A stretch of 64,000 bases of DNA from Azoarcus sp. (GTDB lineage Bacteria > Pseudomonadota > Gammaproteobacteria > Burkholderiales > Rhodocyclaceae). The DNA is taken from the NCBI GenBank assembly GCA_030656215.1, contig JAUSOD010000056.1, positions 40,100 through 104,099 on the forward strand. Direction: 5' to 3'. A program made the position numbers and the translations under genes. The notes beneath the pieces were generated by a model, which saw only the letters and a program-made list of their open reading frames with translations, had not been told where the DNA came from and ran no database searches. Below are positions 48,435 through 58,300 of this stretch, one piece after another (position 1 is the first letter of the stretch; every line of letters starts with the position of its first letter).

Positions 48435-50105
48435 TCAATTTGGCGGAATGGTGGGCGGCGCGTCCTGCGATGGCTCTGCGGCTGGGGGCTTGTAAGGCCC
48501 TAGCAGCTGCTCCAGTACGGCGCTCAGGCACAGGATCTCGTCTATCACGTTGAGCGGAAAACCCTCTCGGGTGCCTTCGCGATTGTCCCGCAGCAGCCCA
48601 TGCAGGTAAGCCTGACATTCACGCGTGCCCCACTGCTTCTGCAGTGCTGCGATCAGGTGCGGCATCTTCTCGAGCGAGTCTGGTGCGCTGCGAGCCGCGT
48701 CAAAGTTGTCCCACGTCACCGCTTTGACGTTGAAGGTCTTGTTCAGTTGGCGCGCAAGACCGTCAAATTCGGCTCTCAGGCCGGCAGCCCGGTAAACTTC
48801 CAGTAGCTTAAGCCAGGGCGTCACTGCCTGCTTGGGATTGCCCCTGATGAACTCGGCGAGTGTCTCGGCTGCGCCATGAACGCGGCCAAAACTCATCATG
48901 ATATCGGCCAGTTCGATTGCGGAGTCGTGCTCCTCGACCTCTTCCTCCAGGACCAGTGGCGCCAGTGCGCTCGAGTCGAAGGCCGAGGGTGACGGATCCC
49001 ACTCGAGCGGCGCCACGCCTGCAACGTGCGCAGAACTCAGTGTCACTGGCGGACTTACGGTTTCCGGTGAATCAAGCGCTGCAGGAGTGTGGCCGGACGG
49101 GGCTGCCGTGCCGCCCGTGCTTGCCGACGAGGGCTCAGGCGCCTGACGGCGAGATCTGACGATCAGTGCCGCAGCAATGACGAGTGCGGCCAGCGCCAGA
49201 GCGGCCGTCAGTAGCCAGCTGGAAATAGCTGTCGACGCCGTTTCCGCCGCAGGAGAGGGGGCGGCAGGTGAAGGCGCTGCTTCAGCCGGCAATGGCGAAG
49301 CGGCAGGCGGCGTTATTGTTACGCCGATCCGGCTCGCCTGCTCCATCAGGCGGGTTTGAATCTGCTCAAGCTCCTTGATGCGGGCCAGCAACTCTATCTG
49401 GTTGACGATGCTGCGGTCGATCGCGGCGGCGATCTCCTGCTCGCGGCGTTCAAGGCTCGACACGTTACTGCTTGCGGTGCCGGATAGTGGCAACGCAACT
49501 CGCGGGCCCTGTTCTTCGGCTGCAACAACCAGTCTGTCTTGCTGTGCTGCTCCCGATTCCCGGATCTTGGGTGGAGTGGGGGTTGCCGGTCCGGTCGGCG
49601 CCTGTGTTCGTTGTGTGCGTGAAGTGGCGGTACGCGCACTTCTGCTCGGCGCTGGAGTGACGGTTCGTGTGCCGGCAGGGAGCGCCTCGCGCTGAACGGC
49701 AGCATCCGGGAGCAGGGGGGCGGTGCCCGGATAGGGAAAAAGCAGGGTGTACTCGCGCCGCATCCTGGCTTCGCAGACGTTCTCGATTGCCAGTTGCGCA
49801 GCCGGTTCGAGCATGGTTTCTGACGAACTGACCACGATTCGGGTTGTTGCTCCACTTCCGCTGGCACTGATGCGCGCGCCCCTGATTGCGGGGAGCCCCT
49901 GCCCGGTGTCCACAGGTGTCGCGATTCTCAGGCAGCTCGAGGCGTTGCCCAGTCTTCCATCGGGCACCTTGATTTCGATCCGCAGCGGCGAGCCGATTGC
50001 TGAAAGCGAGGCGATTTCGCCGAGGACCGCGGTGAACGCGGAAGTGGGCGAAACCAGCATCAGGGAGGCAATGAGTAGGGCGATCCGAGTCCGTCTTGTT
50101 TTCAT
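48435..50105 (-). CDS. fimV: FimV-like protein
   Basis: A 556-residue inner-membrane protein: signal peptide (about 1-26), N-terminal FimV-type domain (VLGEIASLSAIGSPLRIEIKV), a Pro/Ala/Thr linker, a coiled coil (about 220-265), a membrane helix (about 295-317), an acidic cytoplasmic region and a TPR-type FimV C-terminal motif (IELADIMMSFGRVHGAAETL). FimV-like proteins organise polar type IV pilus and chemotaxis machinery. No LysM motif is evident, and it is shorter than Pseudomonas FimV. Confidence 0.8.
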   Translation of the reverse strand: MKTRRTRIALLIASLMLVSPTSAFTAVLGEIASLSAIGSPLRIEIKVPDGRLGNASSCLRIATPVDTGQGLPAIRGARISASGSGATTRIVVSSSETMLEPAAQLAIENVCEARMRREYTLLFPYPGTAPLLPDAAVQREALPAGTRTVTPAPSRSARTATSRTQRTQAPTGPATPTPPKIRESGAAQQDRLVVAAEEQGPRVALPLSGTASSNVSSLERREQEIAAAIDRSIVNQIELLARIKELEQIQTRLMEQASRIGVTITPPAASPLPAEAAPSPAAPSPAAETASTAISSWLLTAALALAALVIAAALIVRSRRQAPEPSSASTGGTAAPSGHTPAALDSPETVSPPVTLSSAHVAGVAPLEWDPSPSAFDSSALAPLVLEEEVEEHDSAIELADIMMSFGRVHGAAETLAEFIRGNPKQAVTPWLKLLEVYRAAGLRAEFDGLARQLNKTFNVKAVTWDNFDAARSAPDSLEKMPHLIAALQKQWGTRECQAYLHGLLRDNREGTREGFPLNVIDEILCLSAVLEQLLGPYKPPAAEPSQDAPPTIPPN

Positions 50106-50326
50106 TTTCCGCTTGCCCGGCGGCCATATGGAGTCATGTCATGGTTTTTATCAGACTATCGGCTTGTATTCCAGCGAAGTTGCGCGTCCTGGAGGAATAA
50201 GTTGTCGTTCTGCGTGGTTTTGCGCCGTTTGGCGTCGCCCTGATTGTTCGCGGTGGGCTGCGGCGCAGGTTGGCGGTGGCAGGATCCGGGTTAAACTTGA
50301 ACTCCCATACGATGCCGTACGCAAAA

Positions 50327-50881
50327 ATGCCGCTTTCTCCTCCTGATTGTGCGCGTCAGCGTGTTCATGCTCGCCGTATCGAGGTCGAGGGTTTTCGACG
50401 CGAAGATGGTCTGCTGGAGCTCGACGCCAGCCTGGTCGATGTCAAGGATGTCGATTATCCGATTGCCTCGGGTGTTCGTCCGGCTGGCGTGCCAGTACAC
50501 CTGATGCGGGTCCGGATCACCCTGGACGACGCCTTCAATATTGTTGCCGCACAGGCGTGCTCCGATCATGTGCCCTATCCCGCCCACTGTGACACCATCG
50601 GGCCTGCCTACGATAGTCTGGTCGGGCTCAATCTGGTTCGCGGGTTCCGCCGGACGGTGGGTGAGATGTTTGCCGATGTGCGCGGATGTACCCATATCAC
50701 CGAGTTATTGCTTTCTCTGCCGACAGCAGCCATCCAGACCTTTGCGACCTTTCGTCGGGATAATGAGGATACGGGCGAGAAGCCATTTCAGCTTGATCGA
50801 TGTCACGCGCTTGAAAGCGCCTCTGCGGCGGTGCAGCGTTACTACCCGAAGTGGTTCCGGAAGACGCCCTCTGCCCCATGA
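50327..50881 (+). CDS. DUF2889-family protein
   Basis: A 184-residue cytoplasmic protein matching the DUF2889 pattern (MPLSPP start, RRIEVEGFRREDGLLELDASLVDVK, then the CHT.ITELLL region). The function is unknown. ATG 50327 fits the family start; in-frame ATG 50312 and GTG 50270 are alternatives. The 221 bases before it hold the fimV promoter region and show no other gene. Confidence 0.85.
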   Translation: MPLSPPDCARQRVHARRIEVEGFRREDGLLELDASLVDVKDVDYPIASGVRPAGVPVHLMRVRITLDDAFNIVAAQACSDHVPYPAHCDTIGPAYDSLVGLNLVRGFRRTVGEMFADVRGCTHITELLLSLPTAAIQTFATFRRDNEDTGEKPFQLDRCHALESASAAVQRYYPKWFRKTPSAP

Positions 50882-50922
50882 GCGTCAAGCGTATACGCGT
50901 CAGTGCATTGCGGAAAAGCGGT

Positions 50923-50928
50923 TATAAT
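50923..50928 (+). promoter_or_regulatory. Putative -10 box upstream of sucC
   Basis: A perfect TATAAT lies about 190 bases before sucC, but no good -35 is seen at 16-18 bases. A 6-bp hairpin (51041-51055) sits in the leader. The rest of the 235-base gap shows no gene. Confidence 0.4.
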
Positions 50929-51116
50929 TTGGCGTTCTTGCGGTTACCACGCATTGCAGCGGGCGTGCCAATAGACGGGTCAGGCGCGGTCAGCCTGGCT
51001 GACAGCGGTGGGCGTCGGTCGAGGGAGACGGCGTTCGTCGCGGAGCGATGCTCCGAAGCGTCCCATCAACCTGCTCGCGGCGACCCATACGCCACGACTT
51101 CGATCGAAGGGCAATC

Positions 51117-52277
51117 ATGAAGATTCATGAGTATCAGGCAAAAGAACTACTGAGAAAATTCGGCGTCGTGACGCCGCGTGGCATTCCCTGCTTTTCCGTC
51201 GATGAGGCGGTCAAGGCAGCGGAAGAACTTGGCGGCAAGATCTGGGTGGTCAAGGCCCAGATTCACGCCGGCGGTCGCGGCAAGGGTGGCGGCGTCAAGC
51301 TTGCGCGCTCGCTGGACGAAGTTCGCCAGCATGCAGGCGATATCCTCGGCATGCAGCTGATCACTCACCAGACCGGCCCCGAAGGCCAGAAGGTGCGTCG
51401 TCTGTTGATCGAGGAAGGTGCCGACATCAAGAAGGAATACTACGTTGCTGCGCTGACCGATCGTGCAACCCAGAAGATCGCCATGATGGCGTCCTCCGAG
51501 GGCGGCATGGACATCGAGGAAGTTGCACACAGCACCCCCGAGAAGATCCTGAAGGCTTTCGTCGATCCGCTTGTCGGCCTGACCGACGCGCAGGCTGAAG
51601 AACTGGCTCGTGGTATCGGCGTGCCCGACGCTTCGGTCGGCAAGGCGGTCGAAGCGCTCAAGCAGCTTTACACCTGCTACATGGAAACCGATGCCTCTCT
51701 GGCGGAAATCAACCCGCTGATCCTGGAAGGCAACGGCAACATCAAGGCGCTCGACGCCAAATTCAACTTCGATTCCAACGCGCTCTATCGCCATCAGGAC
51801 ATCGTCGCCTTCCGCGACCTGGACGAAGAGGATGCGGACGAGATCGAGGCGTCGAAGTTCGATCTGGCCTACATCAGCCTCGATGGCAACATTGGCTGCC
51901 TGGTGAACGGTGCCGGTCTGGCGATGGCCACCATGGATACGATCAAGCTGTTCGGCGCCGAGCCGGCCAACTTCCTCGATGTCGGCGGCGGCGCCACGAC
52001 CGAGAAAGTGACCGAAGCGTTCAAGATCATGCTCAAGAATCCCAAGGTCAAGGGCATTCTGGTCAATATCTTCGGCGGCATCATGCGTTGCGACACCATT
52101 GCCGAAGGCGTGGTTGCAGCGGCCAAGGAAGTGCATCTCTCCGTCCCGCTCGTGGTGCGCATGAAGGGCACCAACGAAGACCTCGGCAAGAAGATCCTTG
52201 CCGAGTCGGGTCTGCCGATCATCACCGCCGACACGATGGCGGATGCTGCCACCAAGATCGTGGCTGCGGTCAAGTAA
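51117..52277 (+). CDS. sucC: Succinyl-CoA synthetase beta subunit (ADP-forming)
   Basis: A 386-residue ATP-grasp subunit ([45 protein letters not shown]). It forms the TCA-cycle enzyme with sucD, eleven bases downstream. ATG 51117 has GAAGGG upstream. Confidence 0.97.
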   Translation: MKIHEYQAKELLRKFGVVTPRGIPCFSVDEAVKAAEELGGKIWVVKAQIHAGGRGKGGGVKLARSLDEVRQHAGDILGMQLITHQTGPEGQKVRRLLIEEGADIKKEYYVAALTDRATQKIAMMASSEGGMDIEEVAHSTPEKILKAFVDPLVGLTDAQAEELARGIGVPDASVGKAVEALKQLYTCYMETDASLAEINPLILEGNGNIKALDAKFNFDSNALYRHQDIVAFRDLDEEDADEIEASKFDLAYISLDGNIGCLVNGAGLAMATMDTIKLFGAEPANFLDVGGGATTEKVTEAFKIMLKNPKVKGILVNIFGGIMRCDTIAEGVVAAAKEVHLSVPLVVRMKGTNEDLGKKILAESGLPIITADTMADAATKIVAAVK

Positions 52278-52288
52278 GGAGAGTGTGA

Positions 52289-53182
52289 ATGTCCATCCTG
52301 ATCAATAAAGACACCAAAGTCATCACCCAGGGTATCACCGGGAAGACGGGCCAGTTTCACACCGAGAAGTGCCAGGAGTACGCCAACGGCAAAAATTGTT
52401 TCGTTGCCGGCGTGAATCCCAAGAAGGCGGGTGAAAGCATTTTCAACATCCCCATCTACGCCTCGGTGAAGGAAGCTGCTGCCGAAACCGGCGCCACCGT
52501 GTCGGTGATCTACGTGCCGCCGGCTGGCGCTGCTGCTGCGATCTGGGAGGCCGCCGAGGCCGACCTCGATCTGGCGATCTGCATCACCGAAGGCATCCCG
52601 GTCCGCGACATGCTGGAAGTGCGCAACCGGATGAAGGCCAAGGTTGCTGCGGGTGGCAAGGAAACCCTGCTGCTCGGTCCCAACTGCCCGGGTCTGATCA
52701 CGCCTGACGAAATCAAGATCGGCATCATGCCCGGTCATATCCACCGCAAGGGCCGGATCGGCGTGGTTTCGCGCTCCGGTACCCTGACCTACGAAGCGGT
52801 TGCCCAGCTGACCGAAATCGGTCTGGGTCAGTCCTCGGCGGTCGGGATCGGCGGTGATCCGATCAACGGTCTGAAGCATATCGACATCATGCGCATGTTC
52901 AACGACGATCCGGACACCGATGCGGTGATCATGATCGGCGAGATCGGCGGTCCGGACGAAGCCGAAGCTGCGATGTGGTGCAAGGCCAACATGAAGAAGC
53001 CGATCGTTGGATTCATCGCAGGCGTGACTGCACCGGCTGGCAAGCGCATGGGCCATGCCGGCGCGCTGATTTCCGGCGGTGCTGACACGGCGGATGCCAA
53101 GCTTGCGATCATGGAAGAGTGTGGTTTCACGGTGACGCGTAACCCGTCGGAGATGGCCAAGCTGCTCAAGGCCATGCTCTGA
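52289..53182 (+). CDS. sucD: Succinyl-CoA synthetase alpha subunit
   Basis: A 297-residue CoA-binding subunit. The phosphorylated His is in KRMGHAGALISGG, and the CoA-binding Rossmann opening is TQGITGKTGQFHT. AAGGAG precedes the ATG, and an intrinsic terminator follows. Confidence 0.97.
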   Translation: MSILINKDTKVITQGITGKTGQFHTEKCQEYANGKNCFVAGVNPKKAGESIFNIPIYASVKEAAAETGATVSVIYVPPAGAAAAIWEAAEADLDLAICITEGIPVRDMLEVRNRMKAKVAAGGKETLLLGPNCPGLITPDEIKIGIMPGHIHRKGRIGVVSRSGTLTYEAVAQLTEIGLGQSSAVGIGGDPINGLKHIDIMRMFNDDPDTDAVIMIGEIGGPDEAEAAMWCKANMKKPIVGFIAGVTAPAGKRMGHAGALISGGADTADAKLAIMEECGFTVTRNPSEMAKLLKAML

Positions 53183-53208
53183 TTGTTGCTTGCTGGTCTG
53201 ATTGCGAA

Positions 53209-53236
53209 AGCGCCGGCTGGTCCGGCGCTTTTTTTT
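53209..53236 (+). terminator. Intrinsic terminator of sucCD
   Basis: An 8-bp perfect stem AGCGCCGG/CCGGCGCT with a 5-base loop, followed by eight T. It lies 27 bases past the sucD stop. Confidence 0.93.
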
Positions 53237-53326
53237 CGCGGGATCGATGGGTGTCCCGTTAGAATGTGAAACGCAATCATCGTTTCCGGAGACATCTGCT
53301 CCGGATTTTGCAGGAGCATGGCGACA

Positions 53327-54109
53327 ATGCCGGAAGCTGGCGATCATTTGTCCGGGCCTGCGCTCGAGAGGGCGCAGCATCTGCACTGCATCGGATTGTC
53401 GGATGTCGGGCTGGTGCGCAGCCGGAACGAGGATGCGCTATGGGTCGATGCCGAGCGCGGTTGGTTGTTGCTTGCTGATGGCATGGGTGGATATCGGGGT
53501 GGAGATGTTGCCGCCACGCTTGCGGTCAGTCATGTGCTGAATCGCCTGCAGCACGATGCACGAGCTGCCGATGGCAACTCGGCTGGGGTCGATGTCTTGC
53601 GTGAAGGTATCGAGGAAGCCAACGCAGCGATTCGCTGTGTTGCTGCCGCGAATGCGGACCTGTCGGGGATGGGGGCCACCGTCGTTGCGGCCTTGCTGAG
53701 CCCGCGACGCATCGTGCATGCCAACGTCGGCGACTCCCGTCTGTATCTGCTGCGAATGGGGCGTCTCGAACAACTCACGCGCGATCACACGGTGCTGCAG
53801 GAGCAGGTCGACTCAGGGCTGATGGATCCGGATGAGGCCCGAAGGCTGCCCTATCGTGGGCTGTTGACCCGGGGTCTGGGGGTTGCGCCCGAGGTGTTGC
53901 CTGATGTCGGTGTCCATGAGCTGGTGGAGGCCGATCGCCTTCTGCTGTGTTCCGATGGCCTGACCGACATGCTCGACGAAACCGAGATTGCCGCGCTGCT
54001 TGGTGAGGGCGACGTGCCCGCGGCCGTGGCTCAGCGTCTGATTGATGCAGCAAACGATCGTGGCGGGCGGGACAATGTTTCCGTCATTGTTGCGTGGTTT
54101 GTTGCCTGA
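53327..54109 (+). CDS. PP2C-family serine/threonine phosphatase (Stp/PppA-like)
   Basis: A 260-residue bacterial PP2C with the metal-binding Asp motifs VRSRNEDAL, LLADGMGGYRGGDVA, NVGDSRLYLLR, LCSDGLTDML and GGRDNVSVIV. ATG 53327 has AGGAG ten bases upstream; ATG 53318 is only one base from it. It lies directly before an FHA-domain protein, the usual partner in Ser/Thr phosphorylation circuits. No kinase gene is in the window. Confidence 0.93.
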   Translation: MPEAGDHLSGPALERAQHLHCIGLSDVGLVRSRNEDALWVDAERGWLLLADGMGGYRGGDVAATLAVSHVLNRLQHDARAADGNSAGVDVLREGIEEANAAIRCVAAANADLSGMGATVVAALLSPRRIVHANVGDSRLYLLRMGRLEQLTRDHTVLQEQVDSGLMDPDEARRLPYRGLLTRGLGVAPEVLPDVGVHELVEADRLLLCSDGLTDMLDETEIAALLGEGDVPAAVAQRLIDAANDRGGRDNVSVIVAWFVA

Positions 54110-54169
54110 GATCATGATTGTGCAGATACCGCACGCGCAGGCGTGCTAATTGATGAATGGGTGTAGGCA

Positions 54170-54904
54170 ATGCCGAAGTTGATCCTCAGCATGGACGGGC
54201 TGGTGCTTAAGGAGGTCGCGCTCGACAAGGAGCGGATTTCGATCGGGCGTAAGCCGAACAACGATATTCAGATTGATAATCTGGCAATCAGTGGTCAACA
54301 CGCGGTCATAACCTGCATCCTGAATGATGCGTTCCTGGAAGATCAGAACAGTACCAACGGTACCTATGTGAATGGTCAGCCGGTCAAGAAGCATGTTCTT
54401 CAGAACAACGATGTCGTCGAACTGGGAAAATACCGGCTGAAGTTTCTGACAGACACTTCCCAGCCGGGCATGTCGCCTTCCGAGATGGTCGACACTGCTG
54501 CGTTGAGGCCTTTCGATATTGCGGTCAGTCCCGTTGAGTCTGCGCCCGTGAGTCCATCCGATGGTGGGGCGACCCGGACCCAGATCCTGCCTGCGGACGC
54601 GCTTGAACGAGCCGCTGCTGCAGCCGAGCCGCCACTGGATCGACTTGGTGTGATTCAGGTGTTGAGTGGCGCAAATGCGGGGCGTGAGCTCGAATTGAGC
54701 AAGTCACTGACGACGCTCGGCAAGCCGGGGCGTCAAGTGGCTGTCATCACCCGACGGCCCCACGGTTACTTTGTCACCCATGTCGAGGGCGCGAGTTTTC
54801 CACTGGTGAATGGCAAAACGCTCGACGCGCAGGCGCATCGACTTGGTGACCATGACATCATCGAGATCGCCGGCGTCAAAATGGAATTCTTCCTGCGTCC
54901 CTGA
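54170..54904 (+). CDS. FHA-domain protein
   Basis: A 244-residue protein. A clear N-terminal FHA domain (about 20-95; ISIGRKPNNDIQI, ISGQHAVI, DQNSTNGTYVNG) binds phosphothreonine. A second, weaker FHA-like fold spans about 160-243 (LGKPGRQVAVITRRPHGYFV). Linker rich in Ser/Pro. Follows the PP2C gene by 60 bases. Confidence 0.92.
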   Translation: MPKLILSMDGLVLKEVALDKERISIGRKPNNDIQIDNLAISGQHAVITCILNDAFLEDQNSTNGTYVNGQPVKKHVLQNNDVVELGKYRLKFLTDTSQPGMSPSEMVDTAALRPFDIAVSPVESAPVSPSDGGATRTQILPADALERAAAAAEPPLDRLGVIQVLSGANAGRELELSKSLTTLGKPGRQVAVITRRPHGYFVTHVEGASFPLVNGKTLDAQAHRLGDHDIIEIAGVKMEFFLRP

Positions 54905-55030
54905 GCAAGCGGTGGCGCGCGTGATTTTTGCCATATGACGCCTCATGACCCGGGTGTTAAGGTCGAGCATTGATCGATGGAGACGAGGGTGAAAGGCGGC
55001 AAGGCCATAAGCCCCGGATGAATATTTTTC

Positions 55031-55798
55031 ATGAAGCTTACGGTGCTTGGCTGCAGCGGCGGTATTGGCGGTGCGAAAGCGCGTACCACGGCTTTCCTCG
55101 TCGACGATGATGTTCTTGTCGATTGCGGAACGGGTGTGGGCGATCTCGAACTCGATGCACTGAAGCAAATTGATCACATTTTCATCACTCACCCGCATCT
55201 GGACCACATTGCATCCATCCCGCTATTGGTTGATTCGGTCGGCGATGAGCGCGGGTACCCGGTTACGGTCTATGCCACCCTCGAGACGCTTCGCATCCTG
55301 CGTTCTCACATCTTCAACTGGCTGGTGTGGCCTGACTTCACTTCCATCCCTGATCGGCACCGGCCATTCCTGCGTTTTCAGCCGATGAAGCTCGGTGAGT
55401 CGGTAAAGCTCGGGGGGCGGACCTTGACCGCCATGCCGGCCCATCATACGGTTCCCGCGGTGTCCTATTGCATCGACAGTGGCAACGCGCAGCTTCTGTA
55501 TTCGGGCGATACCGCTTATTGCCCGGAGTTGATCGCAGCGATTAACGGACTGCCCGAATTGCGTCACTTGATCATTGAAACGGCATTCCCGGATGAGCAG
55601 CGCGGTCTTGCAATGGCGTCCCGTCATCTGTGCCCGAGCATGCTTGTCGCCATGCTCGACGAACTCACGGTTTCGCCCGAGGTCTATATCAGTCACCTGA
55701 AGCCGGGCCTGGGCGAGCGGATCATGGAGCAGATCGAGTCCTATTCGGCGCGGCTTCGACCTGTGCCCCTGGTTCAAGGGCAAATAATCGAGTTCTGA
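55031..55798 (+). CDS. Class II cyclic-nucleotide phosphodiesterase-like metallo-beta-lactamase-fold protein
   Basis: A 255-residue protein with the metal motif THPHLDHIASIP (His54, His56, Asp58, His59), further ligands in AHHTVPAVSYCI and YSGDT, and a C-terminal ISHLKPG. This matches class II 3',5'-cyclic-nucleotide phosphodiesterases, which degrade cAMP or cGMP. True substrate not provable from sequence. It lies between the FHA gene and the GAF-ATPase gene, 65 bases before the latter. Confidence 0.85.
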   Translation: MKLTVLGCSGGIGGAKARTTAFLVDDDVLVDCGTGVGDLELDALKQIDHIFITHPHLDHIASIPLLVDSVGDERGYPVTVYATLETLRILRSHIFNWLVWPDFTSIPDRHRPFLRFQPMKLGESVKLGGRTLTAMPAHHTVPAVSYCIDSGNAQLLYSGDTAYCPELIAAINGLPELRHLIIETAFPDEQRGLAMASRHLCPSMLVAMLDELTVSPEVYISHLKPGLGERIMEQIESYSARLRPVPLVQGQIIEF

Positions 55799-55863
55799 GC
55801 GCTCCTCGTGTTCCGGGCCCGGTAGAATCCTTGTGGTCGCCACTCACACGAATACGCCTGCCC

Positions 55864-58212
55864 ATGAGCGCCAAGCCCTCCGCCGTCAGCGACGTCTCGC
55901 GCCGTCTAGCCTTCTTCAAGGGGCTGCAGGCGATCACAACCCGCATTCATGCCACCCATGATATCGATGAGATCATTTTTGACCTGTCGGCGGAGCTTTG
56001 TACCCTGTTCGATGCAGTCAGGCTCTCGATCTACACGGTGGCCGACTCCGGCGGTGTCATCGTCACCAAGGTCAAGACCGGTCTGAACTCAGTACAGAGT
56101 ATCCGCTTGCCGATTGCGGAGAACAGCATTGCGGGCTACGTCGCGCTAACCGGGAAGACGCTCAATCTTGCGGATGTCTACGATGCGGCGGCCCTGAAAG
56201 CCATTTCACCCCAGCTTGAATTTCGCCACGAGGTTGACGATTCCACCGGGTTTCGCGCCCGTGAAATGCTCACGGCGCCGATCGACGACCCGGAGACTGG
56301 CAAGCGCAGGGGTGTGATTCAACTCATCAACCGCAATTCCGGGGGCGCCTTCTCGGCGGTGGCCGAGGAGGGTTTGCTTGGCCTGGCGCAGACGCTCGGT
56401 GTCGCCTTTTCACGCCATGACAATACGCCAGCCCAGCTTCGGTCACGGTTTGATGCCCTGGTGGCCGACGGAAGGATCACCGCGGAGGAGCTCGCCGACG
56501 CAACCCGCGAAGCGCGCGACAGCGGCGCCCTGATCGAGCCGCTGCTGATAGGAAATCTGGGTCTCACCCCTGCCGATCTGGGGGATGCTGCCGCACGTTT
56601 CTACGGTGTTCCGTACGAGCCTTTTCGTCCCGACCGGGTCAAGCCGATGGATCTGCTGCGCAACCTGAAGCGCGACTATGTAAGGCAGAGTCACTGGCTT
56701 CCGCTCGAGGAGACCACCGAAGGGGTGGTGATCATGTCCACCGACCCGGAGCAGGTTCGGGCCTCGCGGATTGCGCATAATGTTTTTCCGAAAAAGCGTC
56801 TGGCGTTCCGGGTAAGCACCCGCGACGAGTTCGAGCGTACCGTCAATCAGTTCTTCGAGCCGACTCTGGACATGAGTTCGGTTTCCGACCTGCTGTCGGA
56901 CATGGATGAGGAGGCCGATGACAGTCTGCTGTCGGATGACGTCAATGCCGCTGCCGACAACGAACTGGTCAAGCTGGTCAACAAGATCATCATCGACGCC
57001 TACAAGCAGGGCGCGTCCGACATCCACATCGAGCCACGGCCGGGCAAGGAAAAGACCCTGATCCGGTTCCGCAAGGACGGCACCCTGGTGCCCTATATCG
57101 AGGTCCCGGCGAGCTACCGAAATCCCCTTGTCACCCGGATCAAGATCATGTGCGATCTGGATATTTCGGAGCGCCGCAAACCGCAGGACGGCAAGATCAA
57201 GTTCCGCAAGTACGCGCCGCTCGACATCGAGTTACGCGTGGCCACACTGCCTACGTCGGGAGGCATGGAGGATGTGGTGATGCGGGTGCTCGCCCACAGC
57301 GAGCCGATTCCGCTGGATGAACTTGGTCTGACGGCCCCCAATCTGGCCGCACTGAAGGCGGCGGTGGCCAAGCCTTATGGCATCTTCTTCGTCTGCGGAC
57401 CGACCGGTTCGGGCAAGACCACCACGCTGCATTCCATCCTCGGCTACATCAACACCCCCGAGACCAAGATCTGGACGGCAGAGGACCCTGTTGAAATCAC
57501 CCAGAAGGGCCTGCGCCAGGTGCAGGTCAACCGCAAGGCCGGTCTGGACTTCGCGGTCATGATGCGCGCCTTCCTGCGCGCCGACCCCGACGTGATCATG
57601 GTCGGCGAGATGCGTGATAAGGAGACGGTGTCGGTCGGCATCGAGGCGTCGCTCACCGGCCACCTGGTGTTTTCCACCCTGCACACCAATAGTGCGCCCG
57701 AGTCGGTGGTGCGCTTGCTGGACATGGGCATGGACCCGTTCAACTTTGCCGACGCCCTGCTCGGCGTGCTCGCCCAGCGTCTGACCAAGCGCCTGTGCAA
57801 GCATTGCAAGGCCGCCTACGAGCCCGACGAGATCGAGATCGGACACCTGCTCGACGAGTACTGTGCCGACATGCACTCGACCCGTGAATTTGTGGCTGAT
57901 CCCGCAGCGGCGAGGGCGAACGTGCTGGACCACTGGCTTGCTACCTACGCCAATACGCAGGGCAGGTTCACGCTCTACCGCGCGGTGGGCTGCCTGGAGT
58001 GCACCAAGGGATATAAGGGGCGAGTCGGGCTGCACGAGTTGATGCTCGGGTCCGACCGGGTCAAGCAACTGATTCAGGAGCGGGCCCGGGTTGCCGAGTT
58101 GCTCGGCAACGCATTGTCGGATGGCATGCGTACCCTGCGTCAGGATGGAATCGAGAAGGTGCTGGCGGGGATCACCGACCTCACGCAGGTACGTAAGGTC
58201 TGCATGCGCTAA
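55864..58212 (+). CDS. GspE/PilB-type ATPase with an N-terminal GAF domain
   Basis: A 782-residue protein. A GAF domain (about 15-180; EIIFDLSAELCTLFDAVRLSIY) precedes a MshEN/GspE-N-like region (about 190-330), an acidic linker (DMDEEADDSLLSDD) and the full hexameric ATPase: Walker A GPTGSGKT at 512-519, Walker B DPDVIMVGEMRD, His box HTNSAPESVV, and a zinc tetracysteine (CKHC ... CLEC). The GAF sensor is absent from standard GspE/PilB. No pilin, platform or secretin genes are adjacent. Confidence 0.9.
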   Translation: MSAKPSAVSDVSRRLAFFKGLQAITTRIHATHDIDEIIFDLSAELCTLFDAVRLSIYTVADSGGVIVTKVKTGLNSVQSIRLPIAENSIAGYVALTGKTLNLADVYDAAALKAISPQLEFRHEVDDSTGFRAREMLTAPIDDPETGKRRGVIQLINRNSGGAFSAVAEEGLLGLAQTLGVAFSRHDNTPAQLRSRFDALVADGRITAEELADATREARDSGALIEPLLIGNLGLTPADLGDAAARFYGVPYEPFRPDRVKPMDLLRNLKRDYVRQSHWLPLEETTEGVVIMSTDPEQVRASRIAHNVFPKKRLAFRVSTRDEFERTVNQFFEPTLDMSSVSDLLSDMDEEADDSLLSDDVNAAADNELVKLVNKIIIDAYKQGASDIHIEPRPGKEKTLIRFRKDGTLVPYIEVPASYRNPLVTRIKIMCDLDISERRKPQDGKIKFRKYAPLDIELRVATLPTSGGMEDVVMRVLAHSEPIPLDELGLTAPNLAALKAAVAKPYGIFFVCGPTGSGKTTTLHSILGYINTPETKIWTAEDPVEITQKGLRQVQVNRKAGLDFAVMMRAFLRADPDVIMVGEMRDKETVSVGIEASLTGHLVFSTLHTNSAPESVVRLLDMGMDPFNFADALLGVLAQRLTKRLCKHCKAAYEPDEIEIGHLLDEYCADMHSTREFVADPAAARANVLDHWLATYANTQGRFTLYRAVGCLECTKGYKGRVGLHELMLGSDRVKQLIQERARVAELLGNALSDGMRTLRQDGIEKVLAGITDLTQVRKVCMR

Positions 58213-58300
58213 GTAGCGATCGCGTTGTTGCGCTTCCACCCGGGACAGGCGGTGCCGTGCCGGTTAGAATCCGCAACTCGATCTCTTCCGGAGTCCCTCC

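Noticed and set aside
50851..51120. 89-codon frame between the DUF2889 gene and sucC.
   Set aside because: No ribosome binding site or recognisable protein; overlaps the DUF2889 end and the sucC leader.
55826..55834. TAGAAT motifs close before the GAF-ATPase, PP2C and rpe genes as a shared promoter class.
   Set aside because: The similarity is only a -10-like hexamer and no matching -35 element could be aligned.
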